A DNA stretch of 64,000 bases. Origin: Capnocytophaga felis (GTDB lineage: Bacteria > Bacteroidota > Bacteroidia > Flavobacteriales > Flavobacteriaceae). Of this stretch, positions 17,948-27,485 are shown one piece after another. Where the stretch lies: NCBI RefSeq assembly GCF_009684755.1, contig NZ_BLBC01000005.1, positions 434,001 through 498,000 on the forward strand, in the 5' to 3' direction. Both the position numbers and the translations under genes were made by a program. The number at the start of each line of letters is the position of its first letter. Position 1 is the stretch's first letter. Under the pieces are notes generated by a model. The model ran no database searches. It was given only the letters and a program-made list of their open reading frames with translations, and was not told the origin of the DNA.

Positions 17948-19150
17948 CTAATAATGGAAATGTTTACTTTCCTCAATAAGCGGATGACGTTTTGGAAGTA
18001 ACGGAGCCTTTGTAAGAGCCGTAAAAACTACAAAAATAAACAACCCTAAGAAAAGTAGCACCGATGAAATTTCAGTAATTCCGATACTCCATTGATCCCC
18101 TACCGTAGCAGGCATAATCATAACATAAAAGTCAATATAATGACCTATCAAAATTATAACACCTGACGCAAATACTAACCAACTAATGCGTTTGTAATCC
18201 GTATTAATCAATACCAATAATGGGAATATGAAATTAAGCAACAACATACCAAAAAATAGCGGAGCATAATCTCTAATCCGAGCTACATAGTAAACCGTCT
18301 CTTCAGAAATATTTGAATACCAAATCAATAAAAACTGAGAAAACCACAAATACGTCCAGAAAATTGAAATACCAAACATAAATTTTGCCAAATCGTGCAG
18401 ATGGCTACTATTTACATATTCCAAATACCCTCTACTTTTTAAATAGATAGTAATTAAAGCAATAACTGTAATTCCTGAAACGAAGAAACTCGAAAACACA
18501 TACCATCCAAACAATGTACTAAACCAATGCGGATCAACACTCATAATCCAATCCCAAGACATCATCGATTCTGTAACCAAGAAAAACACTAAAAATCCGG
18601 CAGATATTTTAAAGTTTTTCACAAAATTGCTGTCATCGGTAGCCGTATCTTGTGCAATAGAAAACTTTCTGGAAAAATGGCGGTACAAAACCCAACCAAA
18701 CATATAAAATGCAGCACGTCCTAAAAAGAAAGGTACATTCAAATAACCTTGTTTTCCTTGTAACAACGTATCGTGAGCAACTACACTTTCATCCATCCAG
18801 ACAAAAAGGTGATTCAAATGCATTCCTGAAAGTACCAATAGCGTAAAAACTACCAGCACACCCGGAAATAAATAAGCCGTAATTGCTTCCATAACACGGA
18901 AAAGTACTGGCGACCAACCCGCTTGAGCTGCTCTGTTGATAGCGTAAAAAGCCAATACCCCTAAAGAAATCAACATAAAAAAGAGTGCTGCAACATACAC
19001 CGCTGCCCAAGGCTTATTATGCAACATATGTAGCACGTGCTCGTCTTCGGCAGTATGCGGAACTGTTAAAAAACCAACAACAACTCCTATAATCCCGATA
19101 ACCATAAGAATTATAGAGGTAATTTTTAATTTATTTGAAAATGTGTACAT
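17948..19150 (-). CDS. actF: Alternative complex III subunit ActF
   Basis: A 400-residue membrane protein with about ten hydrophobic helices. It resembles the ActF quinol:cytochrome c oxidoreductase subunit of Bacteroidetes, a relative of NrfD/ActC. A conserved ESMMSWDWIMSVDPHWFST block lies near residue 196. It is the last gene of the act operon and follows actE by 26 bp. Within the complex ActF is a membrane subunit near ActC; a direct redox cofactor is not expected. The call rests on order as well as sequence. Confidence 0.88.
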   Translation of the reverse strand: MYTFSNKLKITSIILMVIGIIGVVVGFLTVPHTAEDEHVLHMLHNKPWAAVYVAALFFMLISLGVLAFYAINRAAQAGWSPVLFRVMEAITAYLFPGVLVVFTLLVLSGMHLNHLFVWMDESVVAHDTLLQGKQGYLNVPFFLGRAAFYMFGWVLYRHFSRKFSIAQDTATDDSNFVKNFKISAGFLVFFLVTESMMSWDWIMSVDPHWFSTLFGWYVFSSFFVSGITVIALITIYLKSRGYLEYVNSSHLHDLAKFMFGISIFWTYLWFSQFLLIWYSNISEETVYYVARIRDYAPLFFGMLLLNFIFPLLVLINTDYKRISWLVFASGVIILIGHYIDFYVMIMPATVGDQWSIGITEISSVLLFLGLFIFVVFTALTKAPLLPKRHPLIEESKHFHY

Positions 19151-19176
19151 AATCTAAATATCTTTCTTTTAGGGAA

Positions 19177-19746
19177 TTATTTTACTAGCTCGTCACGTAG
19201 TTTTTCTACATACAAAGCCACTTGCCAACGCTCTTTCTCATTAATTTGTGAAGCATACGAACCCATTGCATTTAATCCATAGTAAATCACGTGATAAATA
19301 CCTCCTTGTGTGATAACTCGATTTTTATCTGCATAACTTGGAACTCCCGCAAATTTTCCTCGCTCTACTAAGATGCCTTTTCCGTCACCTTTCTCTCCGT
19401 GACAAACAGCACAATAAATATCGTATAACGCTTTTCCTGCCTCAGTATTTGACGCAACATTCAAAGAATCAGCAAATAAAGGATTCTTCAATTCTTCTTT
19501 TGCGAGAAGTAAACCTGCCGGTGTATCAGGATATTCGTAAGGTTGCCACCCGCGTTTGATGCTTCCCAAAACAGGCAATTGAGCTTGCATACTATCTTTA
19601 AAGGCACCCGATTGCTGATATGTCTCATACCCAACACTTTCATACATATTGGGCATAAACTGATAGTTCGGCTCACGTTTGTTAAAGCAAGATACTAAAA
19701 GTAAAGATACACTGCTGAATAAAGCTACTTTCACTATATTTTTCAT
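19177..19746 (-). CDS. actE: Alternative complex III monohaem cytochrome c subunit ActE (lipoprotein)
   Basis: A 189-residue lipoprotein. The signal peptide ends in the lipobox LLVSC with the lipid cysteine at residue 20. One haem-binding motif, YCAVCHG, lies near residue 111-117 in a class I cytochrome c domain, with a later Met-containing segment (GLNAMGSYAS) offering the axial ligand. In alternative complex III this subunit takes electrons towards the terminal oxidase. It starts 5 bp after actD. Confidence 0.92.
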   Translation of the reverse strand: MKNIVKVALFSSVSLLLVSCFNKREPNYQFMPNMYESVGYETYQQSGAFKDSMQAQLPVLGSIKRGWQPYEYPDTPAGLLLAKEELKNPLFADSLNVASNTEAGKALYDIYCAVCHGEKGDGKGILVERGKFAGVPSYADKNRVITQGGIYHVIYYGLNAMGSYASQINEKERWQVALYVEKLRDELVK

Positions 19747-19751
19747 ATCTC

Positions 19752-20276
19752 CTATTTTTCTGCTATTTTAATTTCAACAGCTCCTGTTTCTTTCAAAAGT
19801 GTTGTTACTTCTCCAATATTATTCTCCATTACAGGAACTTCCATTAAAAAATGGTCATCGGTAGTTCGCACGTCCGGATTTTCAGCTTGCTTAAAAGGCC
19901 ATAGTTTACTTCTCATATAAAAAGTAATAACCATAAGGTGAGCAGCAAAAAACACTGTCATCTCGAACATTACAGGCACAAAAGCAGGCATATTCTGCAA
20001 GAAAGTCATACTTGGCTTTCCACCGATATCTTGTGGCCAGTCTTCAATCATAATGTAATTAACCATCAAAGTTGCTACCGTAAGCCCTATACACCCATAA
20101 ATGAATGCTGCAATGGCAATACGTGTAGGCTTTAATCCCATAGCCTTATCCAATCCGTGAACGGGAAAAGGAGTATATATCTCTGCAATATGATGATTCT
20201 TTGCACGGACTTTTTTTACTGCAGCCATCAGAATATCATCATCGTTATATAATGCTTGTATTACTTTCTTACTCAT
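19752..20276 (-). CDS. actD: Alternative complex III subunit ActD (DUF3341)
   Basis: A 174-residue protein with two central hydrophobic helices (about 53-75 and 97-121) and the HGLDKAMGLKPTRI segment typical of DUF3341/ActD. It overlaps the end of actC by 8 bp, indicating translational coupling. Structures of related complexes place ActD at the membrane next to ActC and ActF. It binds no cofactor that I can see. Confidence 0.92.
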   Translation of the reverse strand: MSKKVIQALYNDDDILMAAVKKVRAKNHHIAEIYTPFPVHGLDKAMGLKPTRIAIAAFIYGCIGLTVATLMVNYIMIEDWPQDIGGKPSMTFLQNMPAFVPVMFEMTVFFAAHLMVITFYMRSKLWPFKQAENPDVRTTDDHFLMEVPVMENNIGEVTTLLKETGAVEIKIAEK

Positions 20277-21675
20277 TGTGGTCGTGATTAGGATTATTAT
20301 CTCTTAATTTTTTATATTTCTCTCCTGATGATTTCAAGATTGATTTCACTTCCGCTTGTGCAATTACAGGGAATGTACGTGCATACAACAAGAATAACAC
20401 AAAGAAGAATCCGATTGTTCCGATGTAAATTCCTATATCAACAAACGTTGGTGAGAACATTGTCCAAGAAGAAGGAAGATAATCTCTGTGAAGTGATGTA
20501 ACGATAATTACGAACCGCTCAAACCACATTCCCACGTTTACCACTAAAGAAATGATAAATGAGAACATAATGCTTCTGCGTAGTTTTTTGAACCACATAA
20601 ATTGAGGTGAGAACACATTACAAGTCATCATCATCCAATATGCCCAAGCGTAAGGACCTGTTGCACGGTTCAAGAAAGCATATTGCTCATACTCAACACC
20701 TGAATACCAAGCCACAAACAACTCTGTGATATAGGCACATCCTACGATAGAACCCGTAATCATAATTACGATGTTCATAAGTTCAATATGCTGAATGGTA
20801 ATATAATCCTCAAAATTACATACCTTTCTCATAATAATCAAAAGTGTGTTTACCATCGCAAACCCTGAGAAAATCGCCCCCGCAACGAAGTAAGGTGGGA
20901 AAATGGTCGTATGCCAACCCGGAATTACGGATGTAGCAAAGTCAAATGATACGATAGTGTGTACCGAAAGTACCAAAGGCGTTGCCAAACCTGCAAGAAC
21001 AAGTGAAACTTCTTCAAAACGTTGCCAATCTTTTGCACGTCCACTCCAGCCAAAACTTACCAAACTATAAATTTTCTTTTGGAAAGGCTTCACAGCTCTG
21101 TCTCGAAGCATTGCGAAATCAGGAAGAAGTCCTGTCCACCAGAACACTAACGACACAGAAAGATATGTTGAAATCGCAAATACGTCCCATAATAGAGGAG
21201 AGTTAAAGTTTACCCACAACGAACCGAATTGATTCGGGATAGGCATAACCCAATATCCCAGCCAAGGGCGTCCCATATGGATAAGCGGAAACAAACCGGC
21301 TTGAACAACTGAGAAGATTGTCATAGCCTCAGCCGAACGGTTAATTGCCATTCTCCATTTTTGTCGGAATAATAAAAGTACGGCAGAAATTAACGTTCCT
21401 GCGTGACCAATACCAACCCACCAAACGAAGTTAGTAATATCCCAAGCCCAACCGACTGTTTTATTTAACCCCCAAGTACCAATACCTTCCGATATAGTGT
21501 AAATCATACAACCCAACCCCCAAAGAAAAGCGACCAATGAGATGGAAAACACCGTCCACCACATTTTGTTGGCTTTTCCTTCCACAGGACGAGCAATATC
21601 AACCGTAACATCGTGATAGGACTTGTCGCCCGTCACTAAGGGTTTTCGTATAGGTGCTTCGTAATGCGATGCCAT
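20269..21675 (-). CDS. actC: Alternative complex III quinol-binding membrane subunit ActC (NrfD family)
   Basis: A 468-residue polytopic membrane protein of the NrfD/PsrC family with about ten helices. The block WVGIGHAGTLISAVLLLFRQ near residues 86-105 and HMGRPWLGYWVMPIPNQ near 133-149 are typical of ActC. The subunit is expected to oxidise menaquinol and pass electrons to the iron-sulfur subunit ActB. It lies 62 bp after the lipoprotein gene and overlaps actD by 8 bp. Confidence 0.95.
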   Translation of the reverse strand: MASHYEAPIRKPLVTGDKSYHDVTVDIARPVEGKANKMWWTVFSISLVAFLWGLGCMIYTISEGIGTWGLNKTVGWAWDITNFVWWVGIGHAGTLISAVLLLFRQKWRMAINRSAEAMTIFSVVQAGLFPLIHMGRPWLGYWVMPIPNQFGSLWVNFNSPLLWDVFAISTYLSVSLVFWWTGLLPDFAMLRDRAVKPFQKKIYSLVSFGWSGRAKDWQRFEEVSLVLAGLATPLVLSVHTIVSFDFATSVIPGWHTTIFPPYFVAGAIFSGFAMVNTLLIIMRKVCNFEDYITIQHIELMNIVIMITGSIVGCAYITELFVAWYSGVEYEQYAFLNRATGPYAWAYWMMMTCNVFSPQFMWFKKLRRSIMFSFIISLVVNVGMWFERFVIIVTSLHRDYLPSSWTMFSPTFVDIGIYIGTIGFFFVLFLLYARTFPVIAQAEVKSILKSSGEKYKKLRDNNPNHDHNE

Positions 21676-21737
21676 ATTTTGTTTTTAAATATTAAAAAAA
21701 TTAAACTTTTTATTATAAAGATTCCTTAAAATGTAGA

Positions 21738-22163
21738 TCATTTTTCTTTATTATCTACAAATTCCACTTTTTTGTTGAGTCCTTCTATTTTTTTCTGAAC
21801 TTTTTCAATCTTTCTCTCAAGTTTCTGCATTTTTCTATTGCTCTTTGCTAAACTTCGATTTCTTTTTTCTGCTCTCTTTAAAGCCCTTCTTGCCTGTTTA
21901 GCATCTTTAGCAGAAGAAGAACCTGCTTCTGCAGAAGTAAAATCAGATGTTTTCTTATCTGCCTTAGAATTCACTTTCTCTACTTCAGATTTTAAACTTT
22001 CATTCTCTATGCGTTCTTTCTCAAGTTCTATTTTCAGGCTGTTAAGTTCTGTATTCAACGCTAAAATTTCTTCTTTAGCTTTCAAACGTCGTAACTCGGG
22101 TGACTTAGTACCTCCACAAGAAACCAACGCTCCTAAAATTAATATAAAAATATATTTCTTCAT
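21738..22163 (-). CDS. Coiled-coil lipoprotein inserted in the act operon
   Basis: The start is set at MKKYIFILILG, with the ATG at 22161-22163, giving 141 residues; a TTG 12 bp upstream is possible. A lipobox GALVSC places the lipid cysteine at about residue 16. The remainder is highly charged and helical, with heptad-like stretches at about 27-65 (LNTELNSLKIELEKERIE) and 85-137 (KRAEKRNRSLAKSNRKMQK), so a coiled coil is expected. No family is recognised. It sits between actB and actC, 12 bp from actB, so it is co-transcribed with the complex. A structural or assembly role is only inference. Confidence 0.75.
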   Translation of the reverse strand: MKKYIFILILGALVSCGGTKSPELRRLKAKEEILALNTELNSLKIELEKERIENESLKSEVEKVNSKADKKTSDFTSAEAGSSSAKDAKQARRALKRAEKRNRSLAKSNRKMQKLERKIEKVQKKIEGLNKKVEFVDNKEK

Positions 22164-22175
22164 ATTTTGCCTCAA

Positions 22176-25100
22176 CTAAACTTCTTGCGTATTTCTAACC
22201 TTAACTTGATAAACGACGTTCGGTCTTGTTCCAATATGCTCCAACAAATGATAAGCTCTGTCATCTGCAACTAACTTGGCAATTTCACTGTTTTTCTCAT
22301 TGATATCCCCAAACACCATAGCTCCAGTACCACAAGCTGCCGAGCAAGCACAAGCATTATTAAACTCACCCTCACGTACTTCACGTCCTTCATTTTTAGC
22401 TTTAAGGATAACTGCTTGTGTCTGTTGAATACAGAAAGAACATTTTTCCATTACCCCACGCGAACGAACAACCACATCCGGATTAAGCACCATTTTACCC
22501 AAGTCGTTATTCATATGGAAGTCAAACTCGTCATTATTATTGTACAAGAACCAGTTGAAACGACGTACTTTATATGGACAGTTATTTGCACAATAACGTG
22601 TTCCTACGCAACGGTTATAAGCCATATGGTTTTGACCTTGACGACCGTGTGAAGTTGCCGCTACCGGACAAACTGTTTCACAAGGTGCATTATTACAATG
22701 CTGACACATAACCGGTTGGAATGCCACCTGCGGATTCTCGGAAGCAACTTCCATTTCTCCGTAAGTAGAAAGGGCAGCACTCAATCCTTTAATGCCTTCC
22801 TTCGTTTTCAAATCTCCTACAAAAGTATCATCTGAAGAATAATAACGATCAATACGTAACCAATGCATATCTCTTGAACGACGCACTTCTTCTTTTCCTA
22901 CTACAGGTACGTTATTTTCTGCGTGACAAGCAATCACACAAGCTCCACAACCTGTACAAGCATTAAGGTCAATCGACAAGTTAAAATGATGCCCTGATGA
23001 GCGATCAAAAGATTCCCAAAGTGAAACACTTGAAGCTAACACCTCTTTGTGATCCAATGAAACAACTGGTTTTTTATTCCACTGTTCAGCCGGTTTTGAA
23101 TTGAATTCTTCAAGAGTGGTTTCTTTCAAAATGTCGCCACGTCCCATCAAGGTATTATGTAACTGAATGCAAGCAAACTCGTGTGTTCCATCTGCTTTTG
23201 TCAGGCTCTCAACATTTTGTACATTATCGAAGTTATGATAAAGCGGATAAGCATTTACACCTACCTGCATTTCTTTTTTCATACCTTCTACCCTACCATA
23301 ACCAAATGCCAAACCTATTGAACCTTTAGCCTGACCAGGCTGAATAAGCACAGGAGCTGTTAAACTAACTCCATTTACGGTAACCTTAACATAATTTCCA
23401 TCTAAAGCACCTGTGGCTACGTGCCAGTTTTTAATGCCTAATTGCTTAGCATCAGCCGCTGACATTGTGATGTAATTATCCCAAGTAGTTCTGGTAATCG
23501 GGTCAGGAAGTTCTTGCAACCAAGGGTTATTGGCTTGTTGTCCATCACCAATCCCTGTTTTAGAATATAATGTTAATTCAAAGCCGTTAGAAGTTGCTTT
23601 CGATAAACTTTGAATCGCATCATTAACAGATACTTCTAACGAAGAAAGTGTATTATTTAACTCTTCTTTCACGAAAGAACCATCGTGTAATGCTTGATTC
23701 CATTTTGCTAAGCCGAGAATATCTGTTGCCCAATTTTCCTTTATGAAATCATAATATGTTTTTTCAGAGCCAGACCACTTCAACAATGCATCTTGCAACT
23801 GACGAGTATCAAACAACGGACGAATAGTAGGCTGAGTCAATGCGTAATGACCTCTTTTTAACTCTACATCGCCCCAAGACTCCAAATAGTGTGGTGTAGC
23901 AGCAATATAATTTGTCTTGATAGCAGTTTCATCGGCTTTCATTGAAAAAGAAACTGAAAAATCTACTTTCTCCAAAGCCTTCGCAAACTCATCTGCGTTA
24001 GATAGTGTATATAATGGGTTCAGATTGTTGATTATCAAGACACCTACATTTCCATTATTCATATCGGAAATAAGTTGTCTCAACTCTGAAACATTTCCTT
24101 TTCGTGTTAAAATAGCAGTTTGAGGATTGAAAGCCTCACTTTCTAATTTCTCATTGATATCCAGTACCAATAACTGAGCGTTTTCATCCTGAATTCCTGT
24201 TACCACAACAGCTTTTTTACCTGCTTTCTTTACTTGAGCAACTGCTTTCTTCACAGTTTCTTCAACATTTTCAGGAAGATTTCCACTCACAGAAACGCCA
24301 TTTAAGTAACCGTAAAATTTAGCCAAAGCTACTTTCTGTTGCGATGGAGTAACCGGAACTCGTTTATCAGCATTAGCTCCCGACAAGGTCATATTTGCCT
24401 CAAACTGAATGTGTCGTGACATTTTCCCTTTCACAGGAATACGCCCTTTAGCGTATCCTCCCTCAAAACCTCCACCTTGCCAATCAGCTATGAAATCCGC
24501 ACCAAATGAAACGATTACATCAGCCTTAGCAAAATCGTAATCTGCCATCGCACGCACACCGTATTTTTTAGCAAATGCCGTTAATGTAGCTTCTTCCGAA
24601 ATAGCATCATACTCAACTAATTTCAAAGTAGGAAACTTCTCCTTCAATCCTTCTATAAGTTTATATGAAGAAGGGCTTGCCAGTGTATGACTTAAAATCA
24701 CTATTTGTTTTCCATTTTGTGCAGCCTTTTCCAAAGCTTTCACTGCTTGCGAATCCAAATCAGCCCAAGAAACAGAAGCTCCACCCTTGACCATAGGATT
24801 TTTCACCCTAAGATTATCATATAATCCTAATACAGAAGCCATTACTCTGGCATTTACATCAGAGTGTGTTTGAGCCTCACGATTATGTTCTATCAAAATT
24901 GGACGTCCTTCACGGGTTTTCACAAGAATACTTGCAAAATCAAAACCATCGGCAATGGTTGTAGCATAATAATCAGCTACTCCGGGACGAATTTGCTCAG
25001 GAAGAACCACATAAGGAACTGCCTTATGAACAGGACCTTCACAAGCAGCCAACGTGGCAGCAGCCGTAGTAAAACCTACATATTTTAAGAAATCACGGCG

Positions 25101-25250
25101 TGAAGTTGATGACGATTCAAGAGTTGCCTTATCGCCCAAAAACTCATCAACAGGTATTTCTTCTACAAACTCATTCTGTTTCAGTGTATCAAATACCGAA
25201 TTTTCATTAAGTTCTTCTACACTTTTCCAGTATTTTTTGTTTGATGCCAT
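22176..25250 (-). CDS. actB: Alternative complex III molybdopterin-like/iron-sulfur subunit ActB
   Basis: A 1024-residue fusion. A twin-arginine-type motif, SRRDFLKYVGFTTAAATLAA, lies near residues 50-69, so export by Tat is likely. The first 700 residues resemble a molybdopterin oxidoreductase; related ActB proteins bind no Mo. The C-terminal ferredoxin-like domain carries the cysteines for several clusters: CTGCGACVIAC, CQHCNNAPCETVC, CVGTRYCANNC, and CSFC with a later CACSAACGTG. It carries electrons from ActC to the haem subunits. The length fits the family. Confidence 0.95.
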   Translation of the reverse strand: MASNKKYWKSVEELNENSVFDTLKQNEFVEEIPVDEFLGDKATLESSSTSRRDFLKYVGFTTAAATLAACEGPVHKAVPYVVLPEQIRPGVADYYATTIADGFDFASILVKTREGRPILIEHNREAQTHSDVNARVMASVLGLYDNLRVKNPMVKGGASVSWADLDSQAVKALEKAAQNGKQIVILSHTLASPSSYKLIEGLKEKFPTLKLVEYDAISEEATLTAFAKKYGVRAMADYDFAKADVIVSFGADFIADWQGGGFEGGYAKGRIPVKGKMSRHIQFEANMTLSGANADKRVPVTPSQQKVALAKFYGYLNGVSVSGNLPENVEETVKKAVAQVKKAGKKAVVVTGIQDENAQLLVLDINEKLESEAFNPQTAILTRKGNVSELRQLISDMNNGNVGVLIINNLNPLYTLSNADEFAKALEKVDFSVSFSMKADETAIKTNYIAATPHYLESWGDVELKRGHYALTQPTIRPLFDTRQLQDALLKWSGSEKTYYDFIKENWATDILGLAKWNQALHDGSFVKEELNNTLSSLEVSVNDAIQSLSKATSNGFELTLYSKTGIGDGQQANNPWLQELPDPITRTTWDNYITMSAADAKQLGIKNWHVATGALDGNYVKVTVNGVSLTAPVLIQPGQAKGSIGLAFGYGRVEGMKKEMQVGVNAYPLYHNFDNVQNVESLTKADGTHEFACIQLHNTLMGRGDILKETTLEEFNSKPAEQWNKKPVVSLDHKEVLASSVSLWESFDRSSGHHFNLSIDLNACTGCGACVIACHAENNVPVVGKEEVRRSRDMHWLRIDRYYSSDDTFVGDLKTKEGIKGLSAALSTYGEMEVASENPQVAFQPVMCQHCNNAPCETVCPVAATSHGRQGQNHMAYNRCVGTRYCANNCPYKVRRFNWFLYNNNDEFDFHMNNDLGKMVLNPDVVVRSRGVMEKCSFCIQQTQAVILKAKNEGREVREGEFNNACACSAACGTGAMVFGDINEKNSEIAKLVADDRAYHLLEHIGTRPNVVYQVKVRNTQEV

Positions 25251-25293
25251 AGTTATAATCTGAATATTAACTCTTTAAAATAATAATTGTAAA

Positions 25294-26607
25294 TTAGTAG
25301 TGACATTTACCACATTCCAAACCACCTAACTGAGCAATGGTAAGCTTTTCAACATTAAGTTTCTTAGCAAGTTCTGCGTGAACCTCTTTGTAGTTTTGGT
25401 AGTATCCGTTTTCGGTATTGACTTCCGTTTTTCTGTGGCAATCCACACACCAACCCATTGTAAGGGGTGCGTGCTGATGAACGATTTCCATTTCTTCAAC
25501 CTTTCCGTGGCACTGCTGGCATTCCAAACCTGCAACCGTTACGTGTTGTGAGTGATTGAAGTACGCGAAGTCAGGTAAATTGTGAATACGAACCCAACGA
25601 ACCGGTTTAGTCTTTCCTGTATAGGTAAACGTTTTTTCGTCCCACCCTACCGCGTCATATAACTTTTTAATTTCATTGGTATAAAACTCACGTGTATAGC
25701 CATTTGCCAAATCTTCAGCACCTTTGTATTCTGAAATCGTTTCGTGACAATTCATACACACATTCAGGGACGGAATTCCTGCTGTTTTTGACACGCGTGC
25801 AGCCGAGTGACAGAATTTACAATCAATTTGATTATCTCCCGCGTGGATTTTATGCGAATAATGAATAGGCTGAATAGGCTCATATCCTTGATTAACATCA
25901 ATCTGCATTAAATATCCAAAAATAGCGTACGTTGAGCCAAACAATAATACCAAAACAGTTGTTATCACTAAAAACGGATTGTCTGCAAATGCTTTTGACA
26001 ATAGTCCTTCTTTACGTTTTGCAAATTCTTCTGCTGAAATATCCCCATTTGCTATAACTCTTGAAGCATTTCCTAATGCGAATAAAACAACAAACAACGC
26101 TATTAAAAGCACTGTAACTCCTAAAATAGCAGTAACATACGTCACTGATCTTTCTCTTGCCACCTCTGGATCTTCCACAATAATTTGCGGAACTTCCTCT
26201 TCAGGAACTTCTTGTACAGCCGGAGGATTTGCCGTATATGCCAGAATGTCTTCTATATCTTGATGAGAAAGAATTCCTTCATAAGGAGCCATCGGAACTT
26301 GATTAAATTCCTCAAAAATAGCCTTTGCATCTGCATCACCCGAAGCTATCAATGCTGCACTATTGTTAATCCATTTATGAAGCCATTCGTTCGTTCTTCT
26401 CTCAGTTACACCTCCCAATGCAGGACCAACAGCACGTTTATCCAACTGGTGACAAGCCATACAGTTGGTTTTAAACAAAGTCTCCCCTTTTACAGGATCT
26501 CCTTTAGCTGCATCTTCCTGAGCCAAAACTGAAGTTGAAAACAACAACATCAGCAAAAAGCTAAAAATACTGAAATTTAACAATTTATGGTTTTTAACCT
26601 TTTTCAT
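25294..26607 (-). CDS. actA: Alternative complex III multihaem cytochrome c subunit ActA
   Basis: A 437-residue protein with a Sec signal peptide ending near VLAQ (about residue 30). Six CxxCH motifs are seen: CMACH in an N-terminal class I cytochrome domain, then CKFCH, CMNCH, CQQCH, CVDCH and CGKCH in the cytochrome c3-like region. Two transmembrane helices lie at about 157-181 and 209-232. The classical ActA has five haems, so the N-terminal monohaem domain is an added unit. It is the first gene of the operon, with a good promoter 61 bp upstream. Confidence 0.93.
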   Translation of the reverse strand: MKKVKNHKLLNFSIFSFLLMLLFSTSVLAQEDAAKGDPVKGETLFKTNCMACHQLDKRAVGPALGGVTERRTNEWLHKWINNSAALIASGDADAKAIFEEFNQVPMAPYEGILSHQDIEDILAYTANPPAVQEVPEEEVPQIIVEDPEVARERSVTYVTAILGVTVLLIALFVVLFALGNASRVIANGDISAEEFAKRKEGLLSKAFADNPFLVITTVLVLLFGSTYAIFGYLMQIDVNQGYEPIQPIHYSHKIHAGDNQIDCKFCHSAARVSKTAGIPSLNVCMNCHETISEYKGAEDLANGYTREFYTNEIKKLYDAVGWDEKTFTYTGKTKPVRWVRIHNLPDFAYFNHSQHVTVAGLECQQCHGKVEEMEIVHQHAPLTMGWCVDCHRKTEVNTENGYYQNYKEVHAELAKKLNVEKLTIAQLGGLECGKCHY

Positions 26608-26667
26608 ATTAAAGTATGTTATCTACTATTTTCTATTGAACTCTCTGACAATCTCATCTATTCAAGT

Positions 26668-26696
26668 GACAAAAATAGAACATCTCAGGAATATAC
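26668..26696 (-). promoter_or_regulatory. Promoter of the act operon
   Basis: On the minus strand a TTG (26694-26696) is followed after 18 bp by TATTTTTG (26668-26675). This matches the Flavobacteriaceae layout TTG-N17-20-TAnnTTTG. The -7 element is 61 bp before the actA ATG. Confidence 0.6.
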
Positions 26697-26858
26697 AAAA
26701 AAACTTATTTCTTTTCAAGTTAATTTATATGAATTCTAAATAAATAACGTTCCACATCAATTAAAACAGTTGATTTTACAATCTTCAAATCACTACTGAT
26801 TTTGTTACTAAAAATTAAAGCTAAACTCAACATTTTGCTGCCACTCTCTTTTGCTTTC

Positions 26859-27455
26859 TTAATGAATTTTTCTGAGTTCCTGAATAATTACTTCGGGGTT
26901 GGCACGCTCTTTATAATTTGGATTTACGAAAGCATAACGTATTTTTCCTTTTTTATCAATAATATATGTAGCAGGAACAGGTAATTCTGAAGAATTAGTC
27001 CCATTTCGGCTACTCAAATGCAAAGCTTGTTCATAACGTTGTGCCGTTTTATCATCCAATTTAAAAACGACACCATATAACCTTGCCACTTCATTATTTA
27101 AATCTGTAAGCACCTCAAATTCAAGTTTGTTCTTTTCTTGAGTTGAAAGACTGTGATCGGGCAGTTCAGGAGTTAAAGCTACTAAATTAGTATTCAGCGA
27201 TTTAAACTCAGGTAATTTTTCCTGTAATTGACTTAAAGCTACATTGCAATACGGGCACCAACCTCCTCTGTACCAAGTAATAACTACATTTCCTTTTTCC
27301 AATAACGAATACAAAGTAACATCTTCTCCTTTAGCATTTTTTAAAGTAAAGTCGACAGCTTTATCCCCCACTTTCAACGCTTTGGACACGTCTTGTGCTT
27401 GTAAAGTAACTGATAATAAAAGGAAAAATCCTAAAAACATTTTTTTTACTCTCAT
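26859..27455 (-). CDS. Periplasmic peroxiredoxin-like (AhpC/TSA) thiol protein
   Basis: A 198-residue protein with a signal peptide (hydrophobic 7-18, cleavage probably after LQAQ at about 21). The thioredoxin-like domain has TWYRGGWCPYC, a CxxC pair at the position of the peroxidatic cysteine, followed by NVALSQLQEKLPEF. PVPATYIIDKKGKIRYAFV contains the cis-proline region. The R-G-G-W-C-P-Y-C form is typical of the AhpC/TSA proteins called peroxiredoxin-like. It probably reduces peroxides or disulfides in the periplasm. It follows the carboxylase gene by 30 bp. Confidence 0.83.
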   Translation of the reverse strand: MRVKKMFLGFFLLLSVTLQAQDVSKALKVGDKAVDFTLKNAKGEDVTLYSLLEKGNVVITWYRGGWCPYCNVALSQLQEKLPEFKSLNTNLVALTPELPDHSLSTQEKNKLEFEVLTDLNNEVARLYGVVFKLDDKTAQRYEQALHLSSRNGTNSSELPVPATYIIDKKGKIRYAFVNPNYKERANPEVIIQELRKIH

Positions 27456-27485
27456 TTGTACTATATATTTAAAAAAATTAATTCA

